From Chelydra serpentina (taxonomy: Eukaryota; Chordata; Testudines; Chelydridae), in the NCBI GenBank assembly GCA_037349315.1, contig JBAIAC010000004.1, positions 28,895,001 to 28,959,000 of the forward strand: a stretch of DNA of 64,000 nt. Reading direction: 5' to 3'. Shown here in pieces: positions 9,621-21,491 of this stretch (its first letter is position 1; each line of letters starts with the position of its first letter). Under the pieces are notes generated by a model. The model was not told the origin of the DNA. It ran no database searches and worked only from the letters and a program-made list of their open reading frames with translations. The position numbers and the translations under genes were made by a program.

Positions 9621-10460
9621 ATAGATTCATTTGTTCCAAGGCTAGAAAGGACCACTATGATGATCATCTAGGATGACCATATTTCCCAAAGGGAAAATGG
9701 AACACCGTGTGGGGCTGGCCCTCTACTCCTCCATCTGCGTGGCTGGTCCAAGCCGCTCACCCTGCCTGCCCCCTGCGTGAGGCTGACACTGGCATCACTG
9801 CTCAAGCCCAGCCTCCTCCACTGCACAGGGCTGGCATTGCCACTCGCCCCCTGCATTGCCCCCTGCATTGCCCCCTGCACAATCCTCCGCACACCACTTT
9901 TTTGACAAAAGTGGGCATTTGTCCCGTTTGCTCTTGCCAACTGATCAAACAGGAGAAATGCCCACTTTTGCGAAAAAAGTCGGGACGGCCGGGACAGGGC
10001 TTAAAAAAGGGACTGTCCCGGCCAAAACGGGACATATGGTCACCCTAAGTCTGACCTCCTGTATAACACAAACCAAAGAACTTCCCCAAAATAGTTCCTA
10101 GAGCAGATCTTTTAGAAAAACATCCAATCTTGATTTAAAATTTGTCAGTGAGGGAGAATCCACCATGACCCTTAGTAAATTGTTCCAGTGGTTAATTACT
10201 CTCACCGTTACATATTTACCCTTTATTTCCAGTCTGAATTTGTCTAGCTTCAATTTTCAGTGATTGGATCGTGTTCTACCTTTCTCTGCTAGATTGAAGA
10301 GTCCATTATTAAGTATTTGTTCCTCATGTCGATGCTTATAGATGGTAATCAAGTTACTCCTTAATCTTCTCTTTGTTAAGCTAAATAGATTGAGCTCTTT
10401 GTGTCTATCTCTATAAGGCACATTTTGTTACTCCCTCAAGCTTTTCAAATGTTCTTCGCT
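9621..10460 (-). mobile_element. CR1 LINE 3' region, reverse, interrupted
   Basis: Reverse-strand CR1 sequence runs from GCTAGAAAGGACCACTATGA through AGTCTGACCTCCTGTATAAC, CATCCAATCTTGATTTAAAA, GGGAGAATCCACCATGACCC, AATTGTTCCAGTGGTTAATT and AAGCTAAATAGATTGAGCTC. The block 9671-10045 is a later insertion splitting ATCATCTA from AGTCTGACC. It is a 5'-truncated, non-coding copy. Confidence 0.85.
9671..10045. mobile_element. GGTGACC-ended DNA element nested in CR1
   Basis: Ends GGATGACCATATTTCCC and GGGACATATGGTCACCC are imperfect inverses. TA dinucleotides flank both ends (9669-9670 and 10046-10047). Internally there are three CATTGCCCCCTG-type tandem units near 9850-9880 and a symmetrical CACTTTTTTGACAAAAGTGG / CCACTTTTGCGAAAAAAGT pair. 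No transposase frame. Similar in style to 7090 and 61392. Confidence 0.7.
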
Positions 10461-10463
10461 TAT

Positions 10464-10720
10464 GGCCAAGTCTGTATGCAGAAGCTGCACCGGTTTAACT
10501 TTAAGTATGGCTATTGTCCATCACTTTAAGCCCGGTTTATGTTGCTGCTGTTATTGGACCGATTTAACTGACGTAAGCCAGGTTTAAAGCAATGGAGAAT
10601 GTCCACTCACAAAGCTGCTCCAGTTTATCCAAAATCAATGCAATATTACCCATCATCATTTATTATAGTATTATTATCCATTTAATTGAACTGGTGCAGC
10701 ATCTGTATCTAGAATAGCCC
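10464..10720. mobile_element. Inverted-repeat DNA element
   Basis: Start GGCCAAGTCTGTATGCAGAA with GCTGCACCGGTTTAA, and end TTGAACTGGTGCAGC with ATCTGTATCTAGAATAGCCC, are inverse complements over about 35 bp with roughly one mismatch in three. It adjoins the CR1 copy. No coding capacity. Confidence 0.6.
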
Positions 10721-12086
10721 ACAGAGCAGAAAGCTGTAGAAACCAGAGACAGGGATGACCTATTAGATCAAGTAGCCCATTCCCCATAAAGCAATTAACA
10801 TCACAAATAGAGCCAAATGTATCTCTTGCCCCCACACTGACTTCAGCTGGCGTTCAGGTTGCTCAGCCTTTCCGTAAGTCCAGCCTATAGGGCTATGATT
10901 CCCTCCCTGATGTCTCCTTGCTCTGGCTGGCCTATATGTGCAGCAAATTAGAGGGAGTCCATGACCAGAACCAGAAGGCTGAGCAGAAGAGGAGGCATGG
11001 ACACTCTCTCACTCTCAGGAATGGTGCAGACAGGGCAGAGAGGGGTTTGCATGTAGGAGTTTGATGCTTGTCCATTGCTCTGTAACTCTTTGCTTCCTAT
11101 GAATAAGGTGGGTGTATACTTAAGAAGTTCCTTTGTAAAAAGCCTGTGAGGTCCTTGCTTTAACTGCCCGTTGCTCCCCAAAGAGTTAAATTATACACCA
11201 GCGTGCCCCCGAGGGTAGAGTTCTGGGAAGAGTGTGTGTACACAACTGAGGAGACAACGCACCTGGGCCTCGCATTCCAAGAAAGGGTACCAGATAGGAA
11301 GTCTGCACCACAGGAGTGCGCCTGAGATGCTGGAATTAGAGACAACGTCTGGATCCTGCTCAGTTGGCTAGAAAGCGCACAGAATCCAAAAGCCGAATTC
11401 AGCACAGCAGGCTGGTAATGGTTCCCAAAGGGGCACTCGGCCAGAGCTGTAACACCACCCATCTGGGAAGGATGGAGCAGACATCTGCATATCCCGAACC
11501 AAAGTCCAGGTGGCTTGCACAGGGATGTTAGGGGGGTTCTTTACTCTGGTGTGTGGCCATGTAGTCCATGTCACCTCTGTGATATGTGGGAACCAGAATG
11601 TGAAGACACTCCGTTGTGTCACAGTTGCATCCTACCACAATGTGACAATTCACTGTCACAGCGTCATGTCACACTCAACAAAACGTTAAAGTTTGCATTA
11701 ATATTATATCAACATGTGAGCAGAACAAATGTTTTCCCAGGATGTCATGGGTTTTGCACAGCTCTGGAGAATGATTTTCCTACAGTCGGCAGCAGTGCAA
11801 ACCAAAAAAGGACTTTTCCAGTTCAAACCCAAAGCTGGAAACTCAGATTCCGCCATCAGAAGAGTTGCCTGCCAATTCCCTGACAGGAATGTTCCTCCTT
11901 CAGTCAACTTACAATATTTTGATAACAAAGTAATACAATAAAATATGGATATGTTCCGAACATCTGATCCATCCGACTCAGCTCCGCTCCGTCCCAGGAA
12001 GACTGAACATTCCCTTAGATTCAGTTACATTTTGTGACACTTTCCTCGAGTTTCAGAAACCTTTGTCCCACATGAGACATAACGCA
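10721..12086. other. No gene seen
   Basis: Long stretch without recognised exon or repeat. Several open frames of 70-120 codons at 11160-11880 overlap in different frames and show no recognised protein. Confidence 0.4.
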
Positions 12087-12190
12087 AAGGGAAACACTTC
12101 CCTGCTCTGGTACCCAGTTAGAGAGCAGGGTTGGACCCGCCGTCGAGTGGGTCAACTATCCTGATGTTAGAGCAGGGAAGTGTTTCCCTT
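12087..12190. repeat. Perfect 22-bp inverted repeat, compound hairpin
   Basis: Positions 12087-12108 and 12169-12190 are perfect inverse complements (AAGGGAAACACTTCCCTGCT and so on). The 60-bp spacer holds a second imperfect stem, GTTGGACCC with GGGTCAAC. It is not recognised as part of a known repeat. Confidence 0.9.
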
Positions 12191-13092
12191 GGCATTGCTT
12201 AGCTCAGGAGAGGATGGCAGGGCACGCACCACTCCTGCTGCCTCAATCAGGAGCAGGGGTTCATCCTACTGGTGCACGCTGCCAGCCACAGACCATGTGC
12301 CTTCAGCGTCACTCATGCGCATGCAGCGCAGACTATGCCTCCAAGCGCAGAGCATACTTCCTCTGCGCCCGGTTGGGCAGAACATCAGGCCCCCGCTCCA
12401 AGACAGCACAAGGACGGCATCCTGCTCTGCTGCTTCCCGGGGCTAGTGATGGGTGAGGTCTGGTTCTCCCTTAACCCTCTTCTCCCTCCGTGCAGACTCA
12501 GGTCAGGCCCAAACACTACCACGCCGGCTACTGCTAGCATGGTGCATTTTAACTCTGAAAGCTGTCAGCAGTGCAAACATTTTTTAAAAATATGACTTCA
12601 CTTTTAGCCAATGACTCTCTTTTGGTTTACATTTTCCACATCCTTTTCGCAATCCTCGGATATGCATTTAATCTCCTCGCATTGGAGTGAGGGTATTCCA
12701 CTGCTGAGCGCTCATACAGGAGGCAAAACTTCTATATCCAGTAAAGTCAAGGGTTAGCTAGCATAAAACACTTAACGGGCCAGTGTAATCCCTGGTGCCA
12801 CTCCATTAGTTTTAATGGAGGTCGAACTGACACAACGGGCTTGAGTCTGATTTTACACCAGTTTCACACTGGTGGCTGGCCATTGACTTCAGTGGAGTTA
12901 ATCTTAACTTTCACCATTTTAAGTGTGATCAGAATCAGGCCCATGATGTTGAAGGTTTCTGATTTTCATCCTTTACAGTCCAAACGTTGAGCAGGAATCT
13001 AAATCGCATTCTCCTCTGGACAATGCAGCTCTGCTCTTTCTTGTGATTTTAGTCATATGCTGCTTTTCATGCCAATTAGGTCTCTAGCTATG
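12191..13092. other. No gene; palindromic module at about 12840-12945
   Basis: 12191-12600 is moderately CpG-rich with overlapping short frames and no recognised protein. At 12840-12945 the dispersed module appears (GATTTTACACCAGTTTCACA ... CCATTGACTTCAGTGGAGTT ... GATCAGAATCAGGCCC). Confidence 0.45.
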
Positions 13093-13279
13093 TCATAGAA
13101 TCATAGAATATCAAGGTTGGAAGGGACCTTAAGTAGGTCATCTAGTCCAACCCCCTGCTCAAAGCAGAACGAATCCCCAATTTTTGCCCCAGATTCCCAA
13201 ATGGCCCCTTCAAGGATTGAACTCACAACCCTGGGTTTAGCAGGCCAATGCTCAAACCACTGAGCTATCCCTCCCCCCC
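13093..13279 (-). mobile_element. CR1 LINE 3' end, reverse
   Basis: Starts with the inverted octamer tail TCATAGAATCATAGAATA. It then carries AAGGTTGGAAGGGACCTTAA, GTCATCTAGTCCAACCCCCT and TTGAACTCACAACCCTGGGT, and ends ACTGAGCTATCCCTCC. About 187 bp. A standard 5'-truncated CR1. Confidence 0.93.
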
Positions 13280-14160
13280 ACTCCTCTATAGCTTTTCCCT
13301 AACTTCATAGTGTGATATTAACAAACAGCAGAGAACAAGTGAAAAGGAGAGGTGCATAAAAGGTTCAGAAATGAGAACAATGGCTTGCTAGTGTGTTTAC
13401 ATGCTTACCACTGAATACAGCAGACTATGTCTGCCAGGAAGTTTTATTATTTGGATAACAAATTGCATATCAGGATGTCTGAATGTTACGAGCATTATAG
13501 CCTTACTTTATAGCTCTTGCACTAATGTATGCATTTTCCTTTAAAGTACTTTCTTGCAAGTTAAAACGTAGTCCTCCTAACAAGCTGTGTAATTCAATAC
13601 TTCCTTTGAAAACCTTCCAGAGGAAGATTAGAACAATTTTAGTGACTACAGACTATCTAGGGTCCACAGATGCCAGTAATCTATGGAAATTGTGAATTCA
13701 AAAGTATCATGTCCAAAAGTGATTTAAAAGCCACTGTCAAATCTCAATTTTTAAGAAAGATTTTTTCCCCTCAAACTGAATTACTGTACATAATACTAAC
13801 ATTTATTTCAAATACAAACAGACACAAGTTGGGGAATTAAACAACATGGTTTCTTTGTTCCTGACAATGCTCACGTTAGGTTTGCTCTGCATGAAATAAT
13901 CCACGGTAGTTCCAACAACTCCACCAGATAAAGACTGTCTGCTTTGGAATCTGTCTGCAACAGTGTCAGTGATGAAAGGCAGCTGTGGAAGGTTTCAGTT
14001 TATTCTGTTTAAAGGCCAACAGTGGACTCCCACACGAATGGGAATTTAAAACAGGGTCACAAATCAAACCTGAACTGCTCAATCCTCTTAGGTGAGCACT
14101 ATTTGTACCATATGTTTTACAGGTTAATTTCACTTGAATATTGAATAAAACTAAAATTAA
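13280..14160. other. No gene seen
   Basis: AT-rich unique sequence. No coding, RNA or repeat feature recognised. Confidence 0.45.
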
Positions 14161-14402
14161 GGCCAGATTTTCTAAGCCAGCACCTATGATGTGTCCTCCA
14201 GATGTGCACACACACAGACTGTAATGTTGGAAAATCCTGCATTTGTATATGGAAAGGGTCATTTGTGCCTGCAAACTTGGCAAATGTGCACCTAACTGCT
14301 TGTCTGCACATGCAATTTGTGCATGTGGACTTTGTGCGTGCAGTGGGTGCATATTCAACGTTTACAGGCAAATTTGAGGTGCCAGCTTTGAAAATTTAAC
14401 CC
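14161..14402. mobile_element. Inverted-repeat element with GGCCAGATTTTC ends
   Basis: Start GGCCAGATTTTCTAAGCC (then AGCACCT) and end AGGTGCC followed by AGCTTTGAAAATTTAACC are inverse complements over 25 bp with few mismatches. The interior has alternating GTGCACA and GTGCATG phrases. A sister style is at 16772-17138. No coding capacity. Confidence 0.65.
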
Positions 14403-14485
14403 CAAAGGCTATGTCTACACTACAGCTGGGAGGTGTAATTCCCAGCTCAGGTAGACATGCATGTGTTAGCTCTGCTTGAGCTAAC

Positions 14486-14555
14486 GCACTAAGACCAGAT
14501 CTGCACTTAGACCAGATCGCGCACTTAGACCAGATCGCGCACTAAGACCAGATCT
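14486..14555. repeat. Four-copy 17-18 bp tandem repeat
   Basis: Four head-to-tail units of the form GCACTWAGACCAGATCKS: 14486-14502, 14503-14520, 14521-14538, 14539-14555. Each unit joins a GCACTAA host stretch to the GACCAGATCT tip of the inner MITE. Confidence 0.9.
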
Positions 14556-14834
14556 ACAAGATATATACAGACCTATATTGGTATAACTACATCACTCAGG
14601 GGTGTGAAAAATTCACACCCCTGAGCGACACCATTATACTGACCGAGCTCCCTATCCCCCTGTAGACAGTGCTATATCAGCGGGAGAGCTTCTCCTGTCA
14701 ACGTAGTTACTGCCTCATGGGAAGGTGGATTAGCGACACCGATGGGAGAAACTCTGCCATTGGTGTAACATCTTCACTTAAGTGCTACAGTGGCGCAGCT
14801 GTGCCAGTGCAGTGCTTTAAGTGTAGATCTGCCC
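14546..14834. mobile_element. Inner MITE with a 14-bp hairpin
   Basis: Start GACCAGATCTACAAG and end AAGTGTAGATCTGCCC are inverse. The internal hairpin is CTCAGGGGTGTGAA / TTCACACCCCTGAG at 14595-14608 and 14612-14625 (perfect, 3-nt loop). The same family lies at 29314-29567. It is nested inside 14404-15040. Confidence 0.75.
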
Positions 14835-15040
14835 AAAGAACAGCAGTGTATCCATGGGGGTGTGTAGGCTGCTCGGGCTAGCCACCTGAGTACAACCCTG
14901 TCTGAGATCCTAGGTTAGTACTCAGGTGACTACCACAGCCGCTCTGCTAACTTTAGTGCACTACCCAGAGCAGAGCTAGCGCATGTATGTCTCCCCCGCT
15001 GCTAGGAATTACACCTCCCACCTGCAGGGCTGTTTTTTAA

Positions 15041-16656
15041 CCTTTCTATATTGGGTGTTACACAAGCAGATCCTCACACACACAGATGGAAATATATTCC
15101 AAAATCTTTAGAGTCAGCTTTTCAATGATGTGTGATAAACCTTCAACCACAAACCCACCCATTTGTGTTGGGAAACTTTTCCAGATTAAATGATTGAGTT
15201 TGTTCAAGTTTGAACAAGCGAGCAGAGCTGAACTGATCTAAAATACGGCGTGCCTACTGCAATGGGTTCATAGCAGTTATCCGTGGCAGACTGCCTGACT
15301 GACAAGATTTATTAGCAAACGGAAAAAAACTGGGCCTAGGTCAATGAATGCTCCTCTCCCTGCACGGAGGATTCAGATCCAGTGGGTCTGAATCCAAAAC
15401 AGACTTTTGGTTTTACAGCTCTTGAACCACAAGGTTTAACTAACCTCAAACCTGTCTTTCATTTTATCTCATTTCTATAAATAACACTAGAAACGTTTTG
15501 AAGTATTTTGCAACATTTTCAAGGAGAAGACAAGCAAAGACTCAAGGCCAAGACTCAAGGTTACCTGGGCACTGTGTGACCCAGTCTCTTGCCACCAAGG
15601 AGCCTCTCAAAGCTTCTACCCAGGTATTTCTAGCCTTTTGGCTTTCAAGACATATTTTTAATTTGGTGTTCCTTTGTGTTTCTCCTCATTTCCTTCTACT
15701 TTTCACCTCCCTTTTGTCACTTAATCATGAGGGCCTCTGTAGCCTCTCATTTTCTCATGGTAAATCTGGCATCTTTATTAAATCCAGATTGTCTCACTCA
15801 GGGGAAATGTTCACAGGTAAATCTCCTGATAGGCAGCTATCTCTGACTCAAGAGGACATTTAATCCTGCAGCTGTCAAAGGAAAGGTGGTAAATCATCTA
15901 TAGCTGATGTTCAAAAACCTGCCTCTGTTAGCTAAATAATGCTGCTTCCCCTGTATTGTTATACCAGTTACACTGGCTAGTATTACCATAGTTAAGGACG
16001 CAAACCAATTTCCATTCTAATCCCCTGTTTTCACAAAGGTGTGACGACCTTTTGGACTGAGCTTTTCCATGTTTGGTCTCTAAAGATCTGATCCTGCTTC
16101 CAGTTCAATCAGTGATAAAATATTATGCAGGATCAGACCATAAAGAAGATCATAATACAAAAATAACAACTTCTTTGATCAAAATCCTGCCGACCAGTTT
16201 GGAGTTTAGAAAGAGTTACAAAGATGCTTGGTTTCAGTTTAAGGTAGAGATCTTTAAGATGCTCTGAATGGACAAACCCCTGCATCATCACAAAGCCCCA
16301 CTGAATTCAGTGCAGCATCTGAAGGAGTTTACAGAACAATTGTAACTCCACCAGTTTATTAGTTTCAGTGCAAAGAGTTAGCCAGGTGGCAACACCTGAG
16401 GAACTTGAAAACTTTGCAAGCCAACCGCTCTGTATTTTTCCATTTTTTCTTTAAAAAACCCACAACAGACACACAGGGAAATTAAATGCAAAAACCGTAG
16501 TAGTATTCATGGAGCGCTGAGGCTGCAAATTCAAGCACTCAGGTCTGAGAATTCCAGAAGCTAAAGGTTCTCCCACAATGTTAACTCAGCCATGGGACAG
16601 ATGTGTACCATATTCTATTGCTGCATCCTTGTTAAACACAAAATGTTCATGCACTG
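15041..16656. other. No gene seen
   Basis: Long unique-looking stretch. The open frame at 15498-15863 (121 codons) has no recognised protein. No repeat identified. Confidence 0.4.
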
Positions 16657-16770
16657 AGGGTGAGATTTTCAAAAGTCTTCTGCATTCACCTAACTCCACT
16701 CCCAGGATTCCACTGGCTTCACTGGGAGCAGAGTTAGGCCAACATTGAACAGTTTTGAAACTCTCACCCT
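16657..16770. mobile_element. Short palindromic MITE, 114 bp
   Basis: 18-bp ends AGGGTGAGATTTTCAAAA and TTTTGAAACTCTCACCCT match in inverse orientation at 17 of 18 positions. The centre has CCACTGGCTTCACTGGGAGC, the dispersed module phrase. Confidence 0.75.
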
Positions 16771-16771
16771 A

Positions 16772-17138
16772 GGCCAACATTTTCAAAAGCAGGTGCTTAA
16801 AGTCAGGCACCTAAATCCATACCTAGATTCCTAAATAAATACTCTAATTTTCGTAGTTGCTAAGCCATTGCTTTCAACTGGAGTTGTGGGTGTTCAACAT
16901 CTCTGAAAATCAGGCCCCTTGCATTTAGGTGCCTATACATGAATTTAGGTTATGTAACATAAGTTCCTCTATCCACAATAATGGAGGAATGTACTGATTT
17001 TCAAAATCAATGAACCCCCACCAACTCCCATTGACTTTTGGGTGCTTAGCATTTTTGAAAATTAGCCCATTTTTTCAGGTGCCTACCTATACATTTAAAG
17101 AGCCAAATTTTAGGCTCCTATTTTTGAAAATCTTGGCC
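16772..17138. mobile_element. Inverted-repeat element with GGCCAACATTTTC ends
   Basis: Start GGCCAACATTTTCAAAAG and end TTTTTGAAAATCTTGGCC are inverse at about 16 of 18 positions. The interior repeats AGGCACCTAAATCC, TTTAGGTGCCTA and CTCCCATTGACTTTTGGGTG phrases. It directly adjoins the previous element. Confidence 0.65.
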
Positions 17139-17200
17139 TTAACAGAACTATCACACAACAGCAAGAAGGAAAGGGTTTATTCGTGCTTTATACTTAAAAA

Positions 17201-17298
17201 CAGGGCCAGCTCCAAGCACCAGCTTTCCAAGCTGGTGCTTGGGGCGGCATCGAGAATGGGGCGGCAGTCCGAGTCCCGCGGTGGCAATTCGGCCAGAT
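17201..17298 (+). mobile_element. hAT-like element, 5' end only
   Basis: CAGGGCCAGCTCCAAGCACC, then GGTGCTTGGGGCGGC and CGGCAATTCGGC, match the start of a turtle element I recall as having CAGGGCCGGCTCC ends. Only about 98 bp remain. Confidence 0.5.
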
Positions 17299-19849
17299 AG
17301 CCACAGATTGCTCTTTAAAAATGAGAAATGCAGGCAAAAAATTGACAAAGTTAAAGAAACAAAGGGAATTAGCCAAGGGTTAAAACACAGACACAAATCT
17401 AGGAGGTGAATATAAAGAAAAAAAAGTCTAGTGCTGCATCTCTCCCACAGCCTTTGCATGCCATTTTTATACATATATACACAGGAGTGTGTGTGAGTTT
17501 TTTCTGTGCAGAATGCAATCCCTTAGGGGCAGGGATCTGTCTTCTTATATATTGGTTAAGAATACCCCCCTCCCAAAAGCCACACAAAAATGAACATTAC
17601 TCAAAGTCAAGCATAGATCCCCTGCCCCATGCAGAAGAAATTGAAAGGTGTGTAGAGAATGACTTAGAGAGATATAGGAAGTGAATGGATAAAGAGTTTT
17701 TTGGATGAAATTTCCCAGGCTTTTAAATAAGAAAACTATAAAAACAGAAATTCTATTGATTAATTTGCACAACTGAAAGAAACTCCAGTAAGGTAACAGC
17801 ATCTTTTTTCCATGCAAAGAGAAAGAATGTGAGGAAAGGTCCAGGGCTTTCTTAAAGGAAAAAAAAATCAGTGTAATCCATGTTAAAGCAGATAGAGTAC
17901 TTTAAACAGCACATTCAGTACAGATAACACTCAGTGCGATAACATTAATAATGAAAAACTTAGGTTATCTTTTTCAATGTAAGGATTTTCATCTTCATCT
18001 CAGCAAAAGAAACACTGCTGCTAGAATGCGTAAATTACATTGTGGTAACATGGTCTATGAACTACAATAGCTCTGCTTGTGGTCTCTGAGACTGGCTTTT
18101 AGAACAAATACGTTGAGCTGGGAGGTGGGATAAATATTTATTCTCCTCACCATTTTATCTTTCACAACAGAAGAGACTGTTGATATCAAACCCTGCGACT
18201 ACATCCTCTGAACAAGATATAAACAGAACAAACATTTATGCCAGGCATATGGTCCACCCTTATTGGCAGGAAATGTCATTAATAGCACTGACCGTTGCTT
18301 ATGCTACCACATATATTTACCATATCTTGGGGGGATCATTGTGCAGCAATGAATAAATGCAACTATATTGTTTTCAGGGGAGCAATAAAGAGCACTTTCT
18401 AGAGATGGCCAGGAAATTTCAGTTCTGGGAAAATTTTCAAGTTTTCAGAATTTTTTTCCCTCCTGAAAGGGGATGAAAAGCCAGAAACTCAAACATTTTT
18501 GTGGACTGAAAATCCTGCAATATTTCATTTTGGAAACACCAACACATGGTATTTCCAAAAGGAAATAAGCTCCCCAGGATTCCTGGCACCTGCTAACTGA
18601 AATTGACATGATTCTTGTCAGTTTCACACAGCCCAGCACTGAATAGCAGCTGAAACTGATCAAACTCCTTCACATGGGGCCCAGTCTAACACAGCGCTCT
18701 GCACTGTCACCTCCCATAGACTTCAGCTTCCATTGGTTTCCATGAGACTTGAGGGCACTCATCACCTTACAAGTGTTTAAATCACTCAATACGACTCTTC
18801 TCTTGCACGTCTGAGATACCTGAGTGACAGTGTAATATTCATGATAAAAACCAAAGCAGAACTTTTTATCTGAATCCTCATACTTCAGTAACTTGGATAG
18901 CATAGAACCCACATCCAAGCCATCATGGGTTTAGGTTAGGAAAACCAAACTTCAATCAATAAAGTCTTGCAAGAGAGAAACGAAAATTATTTCTGTTTGC
19001 CTTCTATGGAATCAGGGAACCACCAAAATCTTTTATTGAATCCCTCCCCATCCATTCCAGAGTTTGGAAGTTTGGTCTTGCTAAAATTAGGCCTGCAAAT
19101 GCAAAATCTGATTGATGAGTCGTCTCTAACCCCAAACCCATCCCCCTCAGTCCGACTCTAGTTAATATTGAGCAGAGCTGTAGTGATCTCCACATGAACT
19201 TCAAATAGGTTTGAACAAGAGAGTCTTTATACTAGACCCTGCTTGTTCATTTCGATGGCAACATGGGATCGCTTTCCAATAACATGTTGCTCCAGCCCCA
19301 GATCTTACACCACTTTGGGAAAGGGCTATAAAGAAAAAAAGGGAAGGAATAGACAACAGAGAAATATGCCAACTAATCCTACCCAGTGGGACAAATTCCG
19401 CCCCCAGAGTTGTGCATATAGCATTCACTGAAGTGAATGGAGAGCTGCGTGGGCAGAATTTGTCTGATTTGGTTTAAAACATGAACACAAGATTTTGACT
19501 CTTACAGTATCAACATAGCTTCCTCCGAAACATTTAACACAAATGACTGGGAGTACTGTACCATAACTATGCATGACCATGCACTGCTCTAGTCTACGGC
19601 CCAAACCCTGCCATCATTATCTGTTCCTTACTCAGGAATAAAATTCCACTAACTTCACGGGGAGATTTCCTTGAATAACGACTGCAGGATTTGTCCCTAG
19701 ATCTTCAATCCATGTGTTTTACACCTTTCTGAACACTAATAAACACACTGTCAATTTGTAGGGGAATACTAATTTAAACCAGCACCAAAACGATTTTAGA
19801 ACAGGATTTAAAATTTTGAAATGTATTACAGAAGAGGACCGTTCACACT
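17299..19849. other. No gene seen; AT-rich repeat near 18415-18560
   Basis: Mostly unique AT-rich DNA. At 18415-18560 there is GGGAAAATTTTCAAGTTTTC-type sequence like 8030-8400. Short frames at 17399-17817 overlap on both strands without recognised homology. Confidence 0.4.
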
Positions 19850-20200
19850 GCATTTCTTACTGTTGATTGCCTTTCTGGAAGTGTTTTCAGCACTTCCCAA
19901 TTAGAATGTAAGTGGTTAAAAGCCGCTAAAAGGAGCTTTTGAGGACTCAGTGTCAGCTGGCATTCTACTGAGAATTAGACAATTGGAAATAGCCAGCTCG
20001 GATGTCAAACAATTAGCCAGACAATTAAAAGGGTATGTTGTATGGGGTTTTATATGGAATGGATAATAGACCCGCAATATTTGTACCAATAAAGCATAAA
20101 GGCTAAAGATGAAGTTAATTTTCCTTTCCAGCAGCTAACTGGATGGATTATTCCATTTTAGTCAAACAAAAGGGATGTATTTTTCCCTGCTCACAAAAAA
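19850..20200. other. AT-rich unique stretch with clustered ATTAG/CAATTA motifs
   Basis: Non-repetitive sequence with several homeodomain-type core motifs (GAATTAGACAATTGG, AACAATTAGCC, ACAATTAAAA) within 60 bp near 19970-20030. Such motif clusters occur in conserved non-coding elements, but conservation cannot be judged from one sequence. Confidence 0.25.
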
Positions 20201-21183
20201 ATATTTGGTATCTTTTGGCTACAGAATTAGGGCCAGATCCTACTGATGTTATGCCACTGTAGCTGCATCACTAGAACTATACGGGTTTACAGTAGCTGAA
20301 GAGCTTGGCAGATACAATCTGAAAATAGCGTGGGAAATTTACTGAGAAGAATCAAAGAAGGGACGCAGGCTTTAAGTTTCCATGTGCTATACATGTAACA
20401 GAAATTTCTGTCCCTTCTGTTGTGTGTATACATTCGGGGTTTGATCCCATGATGTGCCCAGTGCCTCTTCTTTTATTTTGAGTCCAGTCCTGCACTCCTC
20501 CTCTTAGAGTAACTCCCACTGAAATCAATGAGTGATCTGGGTATGGAGACGCCTGCAGGATCAACCCTTTTGTTTTTAGGGCCAGAACACCCCAGTGAAT
20601 ATACATAAGTCTTAAAGTTTTGTTTTTCTTCCCTATATTCCGAACCTTTAAGTGCCATTGGGTGGGCTGACACATGCATCACGAAAGTGCCCATGTCTCA
20701 ATGTACCACTACAATGTTGTGTTGAGAAGAGGTCAGAGATAAAAGGGTTGCAATGCTCCCATAATGCCACACCTCTTTGTTTTTCAAAGGGCTGACTCAC
20801 TATGGCTGGTTCGGTTACGTCTACAATATCTTGCACACTTTCTTGCAAGGACAAATAAGGCTAGGCACTGGGCCATATACACTCTAAACATCAGATTTGA
20901 GCATCTCCAATATCTGTGACATCCAGATCTGAGTCCAAATTTTGTGTCATAAAACTATCTCTACTACAAATACCATCAATGCAGTATACAATGCCACACA
21001 CAAGTGAAATAAAATATCAGAAAGGCGCCGTACATTATTCCCACACCAGACCCAAAAACTCCTACACCTTGGGAAGGTAGGGATGTGAAGGGGCTGTGCT
21101 TTGTCCTCTGTGACATTAAGGCCCTGATTCAGCAAGGTACATCAGCAAGTACTGTAACGCCACTCAAATTTAAAGGTCTATTC
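20201..21183. other. No gene seen
   Basis: Fragments of the dispersed module (CCCACTGAAATCAATGAGTG at about 20516; GGCCCTGATTCAGCAAGG at about 21120) in otherwise unique sequence. Confidence 0.4.
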
Positions 21184-21491
21184 CAGGGGTCGGCAACCTT
21201 TCAGAAGTGGTTTGCCGAGTCTTCATTTATTCACTCTAATTTAAGGTGTCACGTGCCAGTAATTTATTTTAACGTTTTTAGAAGGTCTCTTTCTATAAGT
21301 CTATAATATATAACTAAACTATTGTATGTAAAGTAAATAAGGTTTTTAAAATGTTTAAGAAGCTTCATTTAAAATCAAATTAAAATGCAGAGCCCCCCAG
21401 ACCAGTGGCCGGGACCCAGGCAGTGTGAGTGCTCCTGAAAATCAGCTCGCGTGCCGCCTTTGGCACATGTGCCATAGGTTGCCTACCCCTT
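21184..21491. mobile_element. hAT-like MITE with CAGGGGTCGGCAACC ends
   Basis: Start CAGGGGTCGGCAACCTTTCA and end GCCATAGGTTGCCTACCCCT are inverse. The target duplication is GTCTATTC at 21176-21183 and TTCTATTC at 21492-21499 (7 of 8). The AT-rich interior includes TCATTTATTCACTCTAATTT. It closely resembles a high-copy turtle element. Non-coding. Confidence 0.85.

Larger units (their letters stand above)
14404..15040. mobile_element. MITE of the GTCTACACTACAGCTGGGAG type, interrupted
   Basis: The left half begins GGCTATGTCTACACTACAGC with GGGAGGTGTAATTCCC and GTTAGCTCTGCTTGAGC. The right half mirrors it: GCAGAGCTAGCGCATGTATG, then GGAATTACACCTCCC. The last terminal bases after CACCTGCAGGGC are lost. 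The middle is occupied by another MITE (14546-14834). Confidence 0.65.

Noticed and set aside
14486..14555. CRISPR-like array
   Set aside because: Units are directly adjacent with no spacers; vertebrate sequence; explained as a tandem repeat at a MITE junction.
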